Shown here: positions 1-12,047 of the stretch, one piece after another
Layout: each line of letters begins with the position of its first letter
Position numbering within the stretch: position 1 is the stretch's first letter
Source: Tillandsia leiboldiana
Taxonomy: Eukaryota; Streptophyta; Magnoliopsida; Poales; Bromeliaceae
DNA length: 64,000 nt
Reading direction: 5' to 3'
Assembly (NCBI GenBank): GCA_029204045.2
Contig: CM055063.1
Span: 35,993,562-36,057,561 of the forward strand
Made by a program: the position numbers and the translations under genes
Notes under the pieces: generated by a model
Databases searched by the model: none
What the model was told of the DNA's origin: nothing
The model's input: the letters and a program-made list of their open reading frames with translations, nothing else

Positions 1-428
1 TAGTAGTCCGTGAAAGATTCATTTTCTGCCATCAAAATAGAGTCAAACTTGCTCGTAAGCATTTGCAGTTTCTGAATCTTCACGAGGTTAGTTCCCTCAT
101 GTGTAACCTGGAGAACATCCCAGATTTCTTTCGCAGTCTCACATGCCGAGACGCGAGAGAATTCAGTTTGAGATAAGGCATTAAAAATAGCATTAATTCC
201 CTTGCCATTGTAAGAAGATAACTCAAACTCTTCCTTGGTCCATTTCGACCTAGGTTTTAAGGTGTGAACATCAGAGATAAGTTCAGTTGGATTAGTCCAT
301 CCTGATTCAATTGAATGCCACACCCTTTCGTCGATGGAAGATAAAAAGGCTTTCATCCGTACTTTCCAGTACGCATAATTTGTTCCATCAAAGAAAGGGG
401 GTCGATTGATGTTTCCACCTTCAACCAT
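1..428 (-). CDS. Ty1/copia Gag, N-terminal part (runs off the left edge)
   Basis: Read on the minus strand from the ATG at 428, the frame stays open to the window edge (about 142 residues). It begins MVEGGNINRPPFFDGTNY, followed by YWKVRMKAFL and, further on, WTKEEFELSSYNGKGINAIFNALS and an EIWDVLQVTHEGT segment. These are hallmarks of the plant copia Gag N-terminus (DUF4219/UBN2 type). Gag coats the element RNA and builds the virus-like particle. The start codon lies 20 bases downstream of a primer binding site and an LTR, the normal copia layout. No stop or frameshift is visible, so this copy may be young. The rest of the element is outside the window. Confidence 0.9.
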   Translation of the reverse strand, partial: MVEGGNINRPPFFDGTNYAYWKVRMKAFLSSIDERVWHSIESGWTNPTELISDVHTLKPRSKWTKEEFELSSYNGKGINAIFNALSQTEFSRVSACETAKEIWDVLQVTHEGTNLVKIQKLQMLTSKFDSILMAENESFTDY

Positions 429-448
429 TGTTCACAACCCTATTCCCT

Positions 449-459
449 CTCTGATACCA
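449..459 (-). other. Primer binding site of the copia element
   Basis: On the minus strand the sequence is TGGTATCAGAG, complementary to the 3' end of plant initiator methionine tRNA. It lies two bases inside the LTR end, where reverse transcription of minus-strand DNA would start. Confidence 0.92.
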
Positions 460-1212
460 CTTGTTGGGTCGTATATAATACGGATCTAAATAGGGGAAGA
501 AACACCTAGAGGGGGGTGAATAGGTGTAAACGTATAAACACTCAAAAATCGTTGCGATAAAAACCCAATGCGGAAATAAAAATAACTCGCAAGATTTTTA
601 CGTGGAAAACTCCATCACCGGAGTAAAAAACCACGGGACCGATAACACGGCAGAAATCCACTAGAATTAAAACACGTACAAGGTGATTTACCGTACACAC
701 TTACGACTCAACCTTTTCCATACGCTCCTAGAGGATCTTCTCCGCTCGCTCCAGACGCTTCTCGAATCCACGATCTGCGCCCAACGCCGAATCCACGGCG
801 TCCAACGTCGAATCCACGACGTCCGACCGAATCCACGGTCTTCACCCAATAGCACCGTTCGAATCCACGAACGTGCCTCGCTCCGAATCCACGAGAGCAA
901 TTGAACCTTGAATCCACAAGGACACGCGAATCCACGCGCCGATTTTTGGGGTAAATCGTTGTTTTTGGGTGGTGATGATCCGCCGAATACTTAGATCAAA
1001 GATAGATCGGAAATACCATCTAAGTATTCATTAGTTTGATTCAACTCAAGATGTGAGTATGAAAACCTAGAATCAAACTAATCAATATAGATGAAGAAAC
1101 ATAGAGTATTCTCTAATGATTTCCTTTCTTCTCTATATGTGGATCTATAGCCGTATAGGATGATATATGAAAATGACGGCTATGTGGATTGACCCTAGAA
1201 AGAAAGACATAG

Positions 1213-1222
1213 GGTCTATTTA
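1213..1222 (-). promoter_or_regulatory. TATA box of the copia LTR
   Basis: The minus strand reads CCTATAAATAGACCC here, a good plant TATA box, within the LTR and upstream of the inferred R region. It separates the palindrome-rich U3 (right) from R/U5 (left). Confidence 0.7.
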
Positions 1223-1289
1223 TAGGTTAGAAACCCTAGGAAGGAGATAAGAATCAAAAATCAACCATTTCTGGAATTTTACGGACGGC

Positions 1290-1571
1290 GATCCGGATCG
1301 AGATAACTGAGATCCGGATCGTCACAACGAAACAGCCAATTCCAGAAAAACGAAGGTTCGGGATCCGGATCATGTAACGACGATCCGGATCGTTCATACA
1401 GTTCACCAAACATCAACGTTCGGGATCCGGATTGCGAAGCAAGATCCGGATCGTTCAAGGTAGATGGTAAACTCAACGTTCGGGATCCGGATCAAGAGAC
1501 TACGATCCGGATTGCGACGATGTATGAACGAACCACCTTCGGGATCCGGATCGTTCAGCCTGATCCGGATC
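1290..1571. repeat. Ten GATCCGGATC-type palindromes in five pairs (U3 array)
   Basis: GATCCGGATC occurs at 1290, 1311, 1362, 1382, 1443, 1484, 1543 and 1562; variants ending in T lie at 1424 and 1504. They form five pairs with start-to-start spacings of 21, 20, 19, 20 and 19 bp, and the pairs repeat every 59-72 bp. The array is in U3 just upstream of the TATA box, the place expected for an enhancer. Confidence 0.85.
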
Positions 1572-1799
1572 CTGAACATGTCCCAAGTCCAGTTTTTGAT
1601 TTTTTATGCAATGAAAGATTCTTCCAAGTGTTTCTACACTACAAGAAGTATTCGGATCACACAAATTCTTTAGTTAAACATACCTGATCCTTTTGAATTC
1701 TTCTTTCTTGAGATTGAGTTAAAAGATTCAACTTTCTTCACCTTCAATCTTCAGGACTTGAAACTTTCACGAAACTACGCCAACTCAAATTCCGTAACA

Positions 1800-2265
1800 G
1801 CCTCGGTCTGCGCGGGTACGCTGCCCGCAGGCGCGGGCGGCCCCGCGCTGCCTCGGTCCGCTCGGCCGCGCTGCCCGCGGGCACGGGCAGCCCCGCGCGG
1901 CCTCGGTCCGCGCGGACCCGCTGCCCGCAGGCGCGGGCAGCCCCGCGCGGCACCAGCCGGCGTGGGCGCCCCGCCTGCAGGCGGCCCCGCGCGGCCCCGG
2001 TCCGCGCGGGCGGGCTGCCCGCGCGGCGCCAGCCCGCGCGGGCATACTGCCCGCGGGCGCTGGCGGCCCCGCGCGGCGCCAGCCCGCGCGGGCGCCCCGC
2101 CCTCGGGCGGCCCCGCGCGGCACCGATCCGCGCGGCGCGGGCGACCCCGCACGGCCCCAGCCCACGCGGGTGCCCCGCCCGCGGGCGGCCCCGCGCGGCA
2201 CCGAGCCGCGCGGGCGCGGGCGACCCCGCGCGGCCCCAGCCCGCGCGGGTGGCCCCCCGACGTCG
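1800..2265. repeat. GC-rich minisatellite, element 1 3' LTR
   Basis: Dense tandem variation on CCCGCGCGGGC and GGCCCCGCGCGG blocks, extremely rich in CpG. Long open frames appear on both strands only because stop codons are rare at this base composition. Confidence 0.8.
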
Positions 2266-2942
2266 GCGGCCGCTCCGACGACGGCGGCGGCCGCCTCGAC
2301 GACGGCGGCGGCGGCGCGGTGATCCTCGATCACGAAACAACCTACAAAAACCGAACCCATACGAAAAACCTATGAAAATCAAGGACGACCAAAAACTCAT
2401 CTTGATTCGCGTGAAGAGATGGAGGGAGAGGGATCGTCCACCTTTGCCCGATCAGCTCATCGAAAAACGCCTCCTTCCTTCTCCCTCGAGTCCCCGCGGT
2501 GAAGTTCTACGCCGGAGGAAGTCGAGCGAGAGCGAAAAAGGTTGGGTTCTCGTTCCTTTTCTCTCTCTCAGGTCGCGCCCCCCAAAAACCCTAGCCGCAC
2601 GAAAAGAAAACCACGGGAAAAAAAACCCTAAACCCCCGGTTTAAAAACCCAAACCAACGGGATAAAACCAGCGGCTAAAAGTTACCTCGAAAAACATGCA
2701 GATCGTCCGCACGGATCCCGGAGTGCCTAAAAGAGATCGAAACTTCAGAATTAATTTCTGGGAGATCCCGGGGTCGGAATCCAAATCCGATCGCGCCACC
2801 GTTCCCCGTTTCGCGAGCTCTAACACTTAAAAATACCCGCGAGCCCCGACGGACTGTCCAGAAAAACACGAATTAATTAACCCTTCAGTCGGACGGCTCA
2901 AAGTGAAAAGAAAATTACCGAAATAGAAGGGCGGGTCTTACA
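1800..2942 (-). repeat. 3' LTR of element 1, partial
   Basis: From about 2270 to 2942 it matches 9600-10297 of the other LTR almost base for base and ends in the same GCGGGTCTTACA. Its GC-rich part (1800-2265) is broken at 1799 by the copia LTR. A splice donor present in the other LTR (AAG|GT on the minus strand) reads AAGAT here, so this copy has lost it. Confidence 0.88.
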
Positions 2943-2978
2943 TCACTCACCACTAAAAACAAATTTCGTCCTCGAAAC

Positions 2979-5450
2979 TTAACTCTCGCCCGCGGCGAAA
3001 AGATCAGGATAGCACTTTCTCATTTTCGACTCTGGTTCCCAGGTCGCTTCACGTTCCCCCCGATTGCTCCAAAGCACCTTCACGTAGGGGATTGTCCGAT
3101 TCAGCAACTTTTTGTCTTCTCGTGCTAGGATCCGTACTGGTACTTCCTCGAAGCTCAGGTCCTCTTTGAGCTCGACTGCGGTGACGTCGAGCACCCGCGA
3201 TGGATCGGGGAGGTACTTTCGAAGCATGGACACGTGGAACACGTCGTGAACCCGGTCAAGGTTCGGCGGTAGGGCAAGGCGATAGGCCACCGGGCCGATG
3301 CGCTCCAGAATCTCAAAGGGGCCCACATACCGTGGGCTCAACTTGCCTCTCAGCCCGAACCGCTTTACCCCTTTGGACGGCGAAACCCGCAGTAACACGT
3401 GCTCCCCCACCTGGAACTCCAAGTCGCGGCGTCGCTGGTCTGCGTAGCTCTTTTGTCGGCTCTGGGCGGTCACCAGCCGCTGCCTGATGAGGCGCACCTT
3501 TTCCTCAGTCTCTTCCACCAAATTCGGTCCCAAAAACTTCCGCTCCCCCAGATCGTCCCAACAGATCGGGGATCTACAGCGTCTGCCATACAAAGCTTCG
3601 TACGGCGCCATACGGATGCTAGCCTGGTAGCTGTTGTTGTAGGCGAACTCCACAAGAGGTAGGTGGCGTGACCATCCGTCTCCCAAATCCAGTACACAGG
3701 CTCGGAGCATGTCCTCGAGTATCTGGATCACCCGCTAAGATTGTCCGTCCGTCTAGGGGTGAAAGGCTGTGTTGAAGTGTAGCTTGGTCCCCAAGGCTCG
3801 TTGTAGACTCTGCCAGAAGTTTGAGACGAACCGTGTGTCCCTGTCTGAAGTGATTGATCCCGGTATCCCGTGTAACCTCACAATCTCGCTGATGTAGACC
3901 TGAGCCAGTCGATCGCGCGTCCAGGTCGTGTGGATGGGTCGGAAGTGAGCTGACTTCGTTAACCGGCCCACAATGACCCAGATAGTGTCGTATTCCTGTT
4001 GCGAACGTGGGAGCCCGATGACAAAATCCATGGTGATTCGCTCCTATTTCCATTCCGGCACTGGTAGTGGTTGCAATTTCCCCGCCGGCCGCTGGTGCTC
4101 GGCCTTTACTTGCCGGCAGATTAGGCAGTGCGCTACGAACCGTGCCACGTCCGCCTTCAGCTTCGGCCACCAGAAGGTCTGCCTGAGATCCCTGTACATC
4201 TTGGTGCCCCCAGGGTGTGCCGCATAGGGGGCGCAGTATGCTTCTGTCAAGATTTCCCTCTTCAGGTCTGGTGAATCGGGCACGCAAATCCGCCCTCAAA
4301 ACCGGAGAGTGCCATCTGTCCCCACCGTAAAGTCTCCCCCCTGGCCCGGGGAAATCCTATCCCGTACCAGTTGTAACTGTGGATCGGTGCTTTGGCCTTC
4401 TCGGATCCTTTCAAACAAGGTAGGCACGACTATTAGAGACATTAGTCGCTCGACCGTCCCTGCCGGTACCACCTCTAACCTCAATCGCGAGAACTCCGCG
4501 ATCAAGTCGTCCTGCTGGGTAATCATGCCCGCTGATGTCCCTTCTGTCTGTCCCTTTCTGCTCAAGGCATCTGCTACCACTTTTGCTTCTTTTTTTTTTC
4601 TTTTTTTTTTTTCCGGGTGGTAATTAATAGTTAAATCGTAGTCCTTTAGCAACTCCAACCACCGTCTCTGTCGTAGGTTCAGCTCTTTCTGGGTGAAAAG
4701 GTACTTAAGGCTTTGGTGGTCCGAGAACACGTTACAGTGGACACCAAAGAGATAGTGCCTCCAAAACTTCAGAACAAAGACGACTGCGGCAAGCTCCAGG
4801 TCGTGCGTCGGGTAGTTCCGTTCATATTCCTTGAGCTGTCTTAGGCGTAGGCTATTACTTTCCCTTGTTGCATCGGTACACCCCCCAATCCGATCCGTGA
4901 TGCGTCACAGTAAACCTCAAAGTCCTTTCCAGGCGTCGGTAGCGCAAGTACAGGTGCTCTTGTTAGCCTCTTCTTGAGTTCCTCAAAACTTTCTTGGCAT
5001 TGGGCCGTCCAAATGAATTTTTCTCCTTTCCGGGTCAGGCGGTTTAGGGGGGTCGCAATCTTCGAGAAGCCCTCGACAAAACGTCTATAATATCCTGCAA
5101 GGCCCAGGAAGCTGCGGACTTCCGTTACCGTAGTCGGTCTAACCCAGTTGGTCACTAACTCCACCTTCTTGGGATCCACTGTGATTCCCGTTGCTGAAAC
5201 TATGTGCCCCAAAAAGCCCACTTCGCGAAGTCAGGATTCACATTTCTTAAACTTAGCAAACAGCTTCTGGTCCCTGAGAGTCTGGAGAATAATCCGTAAG
5301 TGCTCCTCGCAGTTGATCGAAGAGGTCCACAATCCTGGGCTTGTTCTTCACTGTAACCTTGTTTATCTCCCTGTAGTCGATGCGTAGACGTAGGCTTCCG
5401 TCCTTCTTTCGTACGAAGAGTACGGGTGCGCCCCAAGGCGACACACTCGG
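2979..5450 (-). pseudogene. Decayed gypsy pol: RT, RNase H, integrase, chromodomain-like end
   Basis: Read on the minus strand from 5450 downward, frame-shifted blocks give in order: an RT start (SPWGAPVLFVRKKDGSLRL, 5444-5253); the end of RT and start of RNase H (FLGLAGYYRRFVEGF, then DFEVYCDASRIGLGG, 5221-4841); the rest of RNase H (DHQSLKYLFTQKELNLRQRRW, 4730-4296); the integrase zinc finger (HPGGTKMYRDL ... CLICRQVKAEH, 4283-4044); the integrase core (TSDRDTRFVSNFW, 4031-3753); and the integrase C-terminus with a chromodomain-like EATWEPESKM segment (3731-2979). An internal T/A-rich tract near 4590-4612 disrupts RNase H. The RT catalytic centre is missing. It is closely related to the intact pol at 32157-36977, and it is dead. 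Confidence 0.9.
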
Positions 5451-7247
5451 TCTGATGAACCCCTAAAAGTCCAAATCAACTAACCCGGCGACAAAGGAAA
5501 AAAAAACCCACACTAACGCCCTCACAAGGCTCCAAGAGGTGCCAACAAAACAGGCTGGGTTACTAACTACCAGAAAATTCTCCCCTGAGAACCACGAACT
5601 CACCTGTCACCAACACGGACCGCTCCCACCCGTCACCAACACAGGCCACAAGCTCGGAGCATATCCACCGCCCCGGATTACCCGCTTCGACGGTCCGTCC
5701 TACCGGGGCGACGGTCAAAACTAACGTTAGATTTCAGCTCTAAGACCTACCTCAAGGTCTAGCCCACAGAAAGAGCTGCGTACAGGGCATCCTAGCCGAA
5801 AGTGACCAGTGCCAAAGCTCCAAGCAGTCGACGGATCCCCTTGACCCACACCTGCCCCAATTGATCAACGACCCAAAAAGCTCCCAAACTAAGCCTCAAG
5901 ACTATGCCTTGGTTATGGGAAGCTGCCGACAAAACCCACAAGATATGGTCCTACCTCTGTCCTGGCACCGACGGGGTGTGACACTCTGATTAAGCACTAA
6001 CGCTCGGTCCAAATCCGTTGCCCCCCCAAAGCACCGGGCATCGAATCGAGCGGTAACCCTCCAGACCAAACAATGACACTCCCAACTAGGAGAATTCTAA
6101 GCTCTAGGTCCGCTCAACAATGACCTCCAGGTACAGTAGACTATCCATCCGAAGCCTAAAGGGTCAGAAGACGACAAGCAACGAAAACTGCGAGAAGAAC
6201 CTTGTCAAAAAGTTGCCTAGGTTCACTAAACGCACTCGAGGGATCACGCACCAACCCACCAGTAGGACAACCTAACCGACCCTCTTGTGCAGAACACCGG
6301 AACTCGACCCAGAGCCACCTGGCACCACCCAGCGTCAAAAGCTAAAACCCCAGTAAGAAGTCGCCACTTACGCACACTTGTGCGAAGCGAGACACGGCCT
6401 CTCTAATCGGAATCGAGCCCTAACCGAAAAGATTTACTGGCTCCGGCGGTCTCCCTTTCTAACCCAAAGGAGCGCCCTGAGACCCCATCACGACAATTTC
6501 TACAACCATCGCAGTGTCTACGGTAAAAAACCGAACTATGGGTAACAACCAAAGGGGAAGAATTCTCATTCCCACCCATACCTTGCCCAAGATGCAAAAG
6601 AATCGGCCGACTATCTGCTGTAATCTAAAACCAGCAGACCTAGAAGGTACAAAATTCGACAAGAGACTACCCAGTTACTCACGACCGACAAAACGGCCGA
6701 CACACTAATAAACACCGGTGGGTTACACTACCACGCGTCACTGTTGCAGACGACGACCCAAACGTCGGCAGAGGAAGGGGTTCGGAAAGAGAACAAAAGC
6801 CGGCGCAACAATCTGCTGTGTTAACAGCCGCACCAAGTACATAAACACCGTCAGCAGACCCACCGTGTCCTGTGCTGGTTGCCTAGCCCCTTGACTCATA
6901 GCAACCATCAAGGCCCCGGTGGCAGCCGGCCTCGACCCCAACCTCCCGTAGCTGCTGCCTCAGGAGCTAGTTCTCTGCGGTCGCCGACACTGCTGCGTCC
7001 GCCCCTGCATCCTCAGTGGTGGATCTAGTTCTGGTCAAGATCTGAACACATGCACAATACAAGTTACTTCTAAACTAACTAAAGTAACACCTCAAACGCT
7101 AGCACGAATAAGGGATTCTACTAGTTTCCCCTCCCCCCACGAGCACTCGCGTTCTACTTGTCTACACAATGTTCACTTTATGAATCAGTAGCTAAAGTAT
7201 TGCGCCCCGTGGATGTTGGGCCCCGACTATTGTGGTTAAAGTTATGG
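5451..7247 (-). pseudogene. Eroded protease/gag region of element 1
   Basis: Only the 5' end can still be recognised. Around 7041-6955 on the minus strand the translation reads TRTRSTTEDAGADAAVSA, matching the N-terminus of the element 2 Gag (MARTRSSAEDAGADATTSA). The start codon has become TTG and a stop follows 'TAEN'. The rest is too diverged to assign by eye. A splice-acceptor-like TGTGTTCAG precedes the old start at 7042-7048. Confidence 0.65.
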
Positions 7248-7258
7248 CACTGATACCA
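7248..7258 (-). other. Primer binding site of element 1
   Basis: The minus strand reads TGGTATCAGTG, a near-perfect initiator-methionine-tRNA complement, eight bases inside the LTR end. Confidence 0.85.
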
Positions 7259-7266
7259 TCTTAATC

Positions 7267-10200
7267 TGTCATGCCCCGGGGTTCAAACGCGCGGAAGAAG
7301 AGCCACCGATGCTCCCAATCAGCGTAATATATATATATATATTTTTTTTTGAAATCAATTCCGCCCCGATGCGTGCCCAGACCCGCCGCATATACAAATT
7401 CACTCTGCAAACGGGCAGAGTTTCCTTTGTATATGCACGGCGTCCTGACTACATGATACATCTCATTCAAGTTTTAACCACACTAGATCGAGGCACAGTC
7501 ACATACAACATGCATTCCAAACATTTTGTCGACTTTCACACGTAGAAAAGGGGCCGACTGTTTTAAAAAGGATAAAATCACAGAGTTTGAAAGCGGCGCC
7601 CACCTGGCGCCGAGTTTTACAAGATCCGTTTCAAAGCCACATAAACCCATCACACGTAGAAAAGGGGTCGACTGTTTTAAAAAGGATAAAATCACAGAGT
7701 TTGAAAGCGGCGCCCACCCGGCGCCGAGTTTTACAAGATCCATTTCAAAGCCACATAAATCCACAGAACTTAAAAACGGCACCCACCCGGCGCCTGATTT
7801 TATGAAACCCTTTTCGAAATCACATAAATCCCACAGAGTTTTAAAAACGGTGCCCACACGACACCCATGTTTTAAAAACGGTTTTTGCAAACGGTTTTCC
7901 TTGTTTTTTTTTGTTCGTAGTTTAAAACGGCCGAGTAAGGAAAAAGACGACATTCATTCAACAGTTATAAGAGGAAAAAGGGCAACATCCACATCGATCC
8001 CACGGGGGTATCGCAATCCACAACTAGCTAACATGAATAATAAAAGAACAAGGAAAGAGAAGTCACTGTGTCTGCTGTCGCTAAAAGTCAGAACAGCGCT
8101 CACACGGCCTCACCAGCGCCCTAGCACTCGCCCCTGGACGAACCTGTCACAAAGTGGGAAGTCAGTGACTATAAAGAAAAGGTAAGAGCATAAAGGCTAT
8201 AAAACGGGCAAACCACTGACAACCGGAGCAACCCCCGCCTCAAAGTGTAATCAACAGTATGTAACCCTGTGTAAAAACAAACCGGGCACCTCCACCGGCA
8301 ACCCCACCGAGCACCTTCCTCGGAAAACCCCTGTCGAGCACCTGCCTTGGCCGCTGAGCACCTGCCTCGGCATCACTGCTCACACCCCCCACCCACGAGG
8401 GCCCCCATTACGTCACCGTCACGTGGGGTACACGGGTCAACGTACCACTTTTCCGAAAAAGCACACCCTCGCGGTGGCCAAACCGCCGGTGTGCGTGCAG
8501 CAACATGAGCCTCATAGTCAGATATTTAGAAGATTATTATGATAAATAATGAAAAACGGGGTTAGCAATGTACATAATGAATACTTTAGAAAACCACCTT
8601 TGCCCGAACATGCATCTTACAATTTACACCCTTTCCCAACTAACCTTGGAGAAAGTACCCACCTTGAAAGGAGACCGGCGATTGGTTCGTCCGCGTTTGC
8701 ACGTCTGCCGAGCCCACAGCGCCCCGCGTCCCTGAAGAAACGAGGACGAAGACCTGGTGATCAAAACACCTGACGACAACTCAGGCAGGGGACAAGAAGA
8801 AGACAAGTTCCAAGAAAACCCCGCGCGCGAGATTTCCTGCACGACGACGACTCGTGCGGCGCGCGTCCCGCATGCTGACAGCTCCGCGCGGCCCGACCCC
8901 GTTGGCGGTGGCCCCGCGCGGCACCATCCCGCGCGGGCGCCCCACCTGTGGGCGGCCCCGCGCGACGCCAGCCTGCGCGGGCGCCCCGACTGCGGGCGGC
9001 CCCCCGCGGCACCGGCCGGCGCGGGCGCGCTGCCGGCAGGTGCGGGCGGCCCCGGGCAGCACCAGCCCGCGCGGGCGCCCCGCCAGCGGGGGGCCCCGCG
9101 CGGCCTCGGTCCGCGCGGGCGCGCTGCCCGTAGGCGCGGGCGACCCCGCGCAGCGCCAGACCGTGCGGGCGCCCCGCCAGGGGGCGGCCCCGCGCGGCCT
9201 CGGTCCGCGCGGGCGCGCTGCCCCCGGGCGCGGGCGGCCCAGCGCGGCGCCAGCCCGCGCGGGCGCGCTGCCCGCAGGTACGGGCGGCCCCGCGCGGCAC
9301 CAACCCGCGCGGGCGCCCCGCCAGCGGGCGGCCCCGCGCGGCCTCGGTCCGTGCGGGCGGCCCCGCGCGGCGCCAGCCCGCGCGGCGCCAGCCCGCGCGG
9401 CGCCAGCCCGCGCGGCGCCAGCCCGCGCGGGCGCCCCGCCCGCAGGCGGCCCCGCGCGGCACCGATTCGCGCAGCGTGCTGGCCGCGGGCGCGGGTGCCC
9501 CGCCCGCGGGCGTCCCCGCGCGGCACCGAGCCGCGCGGGCGCGCTGCCCCGGGCCCGGGCGACCCCGCGCGGCCCCAGCCCGCGCGGGTGTCTTGCCCGC
9601 GGGTGGCCCCGCGACGGCGACGGCCGCTCCGACGACGGCGGCGGCCGCCTCGACGACGGCGGCGGCGGCGCGGTGATCCCCGATCACGAAACAACCCACA
9701 AAAACCGAACCCATACGAAAAACCTACGAAAATCAAGAACGACCAAAAACACACCTTGATTCGCGAGAAGAGATGGAGGGAGAGGGATCGTCCACCTTTC
9801 CCCGATCAACTCGTCGAAAAACGCCTCCTTCCATCTCCCTCGAGTCCCCGCGGTGAAGTTCTACGCCGGAGGAAGCCGAGCGAGAGCGAAAAAGGTTGGG
9901 TTCTCGTTCCTTTTCTCTCTCTCAGGTCGCGCCCCCCGAAAACCCTAGCCGCACCAAAAGAAAACCACGGGAAAAAAAAACCCTAAATCCCCGGTTTAAA
10001 AACCCAAACCAACGGGATAAAACCAGCGGCTAAAATTTACCTCGAAAAACGTGCAGATCGTCAGCACAGATCCCGGAGCGCCTAAAAAAGATCGAAACTT
10101 CAGAATTAATTTCTGGGAGATCCCGGGGTCGGAATCCAAATCCGATCGCGCCACCATTCCCCGTTTCGCGAGCTCTAGCACTTAAAAATACCCGCGAGCC

Positions 10201-10297
10201 CCGACAGACTGTCCAGAAAAACACGAATTAATTAACCCTTCAGCCGGACGGCTCAAAGTGAAAAGAAAATTACCGAAATAGAAGTGCGGGTCTTACA
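7267..10297 (-). repeat. 5' LTR of element 1 (3031 bp)
   Basis: Complete LTR. In element orientation it holds, in order: telobox-like AAACCCTA motifs read as TAGGGTTT (about 9980 and 9940); splice donor AAG|GTGTGT (exon ends 9755); the GC-rich array; acceptor TTTCTTCAG|G and a 69-nt putative exon (8731-8663) ending AAG|GTGGGT; a hairpin with a TTGGCC loop (about 8500-8440); acceptor GTGACAG|G and a 30-nt putative exon (8143-8114) ending at GGTGAGG; a run of small GGCGCC hairpins (7880-7527); and the U5 hairpin (7446-7384). The right flank starts ATTAA, the candidate target duplication. Confidence 0.87.
8870..9625. repeat. GC-rich minisatellite, element 1 5' LTR
   Basis: Tandem, imperfect GC-rich units, including a run of four GGCGCCAGCCCGCGC copies near 9370-9425. 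It lies between the predicted first donor (9755) and acceptor (8732) of the LTR leader. Confidence 0.82.
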
Positions 10298-12047
10298 ATT
10301 AAATAGAATTAGAGAACCGTCCACCAGTTCTGGAGACGAAGCAACCCACCTGATTCGTTTTCCACAGGCAAAGCCGAAGTCGGTGAAGTGTGCAGCCACT
10401 TGCTAACAAAATCCACTGGAACCGCACCCTCGGTACACAGTCGCACCAGCCTCTGCTCAAACCAACAACACAGCCCACAATTAAACAACATCACAACTTA
10501 CCCACAACAAACACTTGATGTTTATCCAAAACAACACAAAGAAGGCCCTTTTTCACCTGCATTCTGTCCTCAAAAAAATCCAAAAAAATCACTGTTGCGA
10601 TCCTCGCGACGAGTAGATATAAATTGAGTATTTATACACCTCGTTCCGACACCTGTAGGCCAAGATATAAATGAAACACTGTAGTAAGCCAAACAATCCA
10701 CAATACAATTCTGCAGGAAAAATAATCCCAAAGAAGCTCAATTATCACCTTCGAGGCGTCCTCCAAAAATTCTGATAAAAATACAGGTGCATCCCTCTCG
10801 AAGACTAGATGCCGATCGAGTCCTCATATGCCCTGATCCGAAGCTCGTAGGTCAAGATAGAAAATCGACAAGCCTCCGCTGTCCAAAATCTCATAGCAGA
10901 AAAAGGGGTCACAAAACACCTCGGGAACCATGCCAAAAACCCAAAATGAGGCGAAGCGATCAAGACAGAAAACAAAGCCGTACCTCTCGTGAACGCGCTG
11001 CCGTAAAAATCGTCTCAAAAGTCCATCGGGGTGATCCAGGGTGTCTCGCGGATTGAAAAGTGACGGTGGAAGCCAAAATCCAAGAAACGTCGCAGTGCGC
11101 CGCATCGCAGAAAACGCGGATGTCGAGGCCTTCAAAAAATCTGAAAATCCCTCAGTAGATGGAGCACAAGATGATGATCATCTTTGCTTAAAGGCTCAGC
11201 AGGAGAAGAACTCGGGAAAAGGTCCAAATCGCAGGCCAAAGGGGGATATATATAGCCAAAACTGAACAATTCCATTAATTCCCCTTGTGTCCCCGGTTTC
11301 GGGCGCCTGGTCCGATTCGGGCTGCTACAGTGCCCGCCAAAAAACCAGATCTGCAGCCGTCCATCAGCGCCCGGATCGCTCACAGAGCGACACGTGTCCC
11401 CCAAACAGGCAACAGCGGCGCCAGCCAACCCGGCCGCGCCGCGTGGCACGCCCCGCGCCCGCCTTAGCGGGCGTCAACGCCTCGGTCGGCGTGCCCACGT
11501 GCGCGCACATCGCGCTGCCGACGCCCATGCCGCGCACGCCTCCCGAGGTAACTGCCTGCTCGCTCCGTGGACCGTGCCCATGCACCAGCCAATCCAACTC
11601 TGCCACGTGTCCAAACCGCACCAATAGGAATATGCCACGTGGCACAAACCCCTGCTGCACCGCGCGCGCCTGCCCGCGCCCGCGCCTGCTCCGCCTCCTG
11701 CCCACGGCCGCGCCACCGCGCTCCGCCGCTGCCCGGCGCTGCCCCCGGCGCCGGAACAGTGTCCCCTTGCCTCGAAATCCGTGTTTTGGCATCCGGGCTC
11801 CGAAAAATACAAATAAATAGTCCATTTTCATCGTTTTCGCCCGATGAATCCAAATCCGATGTCTGTTTTGTCAAATTCCACTTCTAAAATTTATCGAAAA
11901 TTTCCGAAAAAGTGAACTTGATCCATTTTTCGTGCCGGGTCAAATCCTTGGTTCCAATACGCGCGCAAACACCTCTATCACCCAACATGGGCCTCTAGAA
12001 GCTGCTGATCAACCAGTAACCTCATCGTGGGGATCTGGGTCCTCACA
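10298..12047 (-). repeat. LTR of family B, right part
   Basis: Begins at the element 1 insertion point and ends in GGGTCCTCACA. It is collinear with 25429-26940, sharing GAACCGTCCACC and the minus-strand donor CAG|GTGGGT near 10347, and it ends like the family C LTRs (GGGACCTCACA). The left part would lie beyond element 1, outside the window. No recognisable gypsy interior follows at 12048, so this may be a solo LTR. Confidence 0.72.

Larger units (their letters stand above)
462..1799 (-). repeat. 5' LTR of the copia element (1338 bp)
   Basis: The block runs from TGTTGGGTCG at 462 to CCGTAACA at 1799, giving the TG...CA ends of an LTR. Its inner end abuts the primer binding site and its outer end abuts the GC-rich array of the gypsy LTR, into which it has inserted. 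A plant copia leader signature (cgtggaaaac...accacggg) lies near 600-640. The other LTR and the second target-site copy are off-window, so the 5-bp duplication cannot be checked. Confidence 0.85.
1800..10297 (-). mobile_element. Element 1: decayed Ty3/gypsy chromovirus-type retrotransposon
   Basis: Minus-strand element with its 3' LTR on the left (1800-2942, cut by the copia insertion), a pol region (2979-5450), a badly decayed gag/protease region, a primer binding site (7248-7258) and a full 5' LTR (7267-10297). LTR ends are TGTAAGACCC and GGGGCATGACA in element orientation. A purine stretch with the usual gypsy TTTCGAGGACGAA motif lies inside the 3' LTR at about 2960-2985. It sits inside an LTR of family B. 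Several frameshifts and stops mean it is inactive. Confidence 0.88.
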
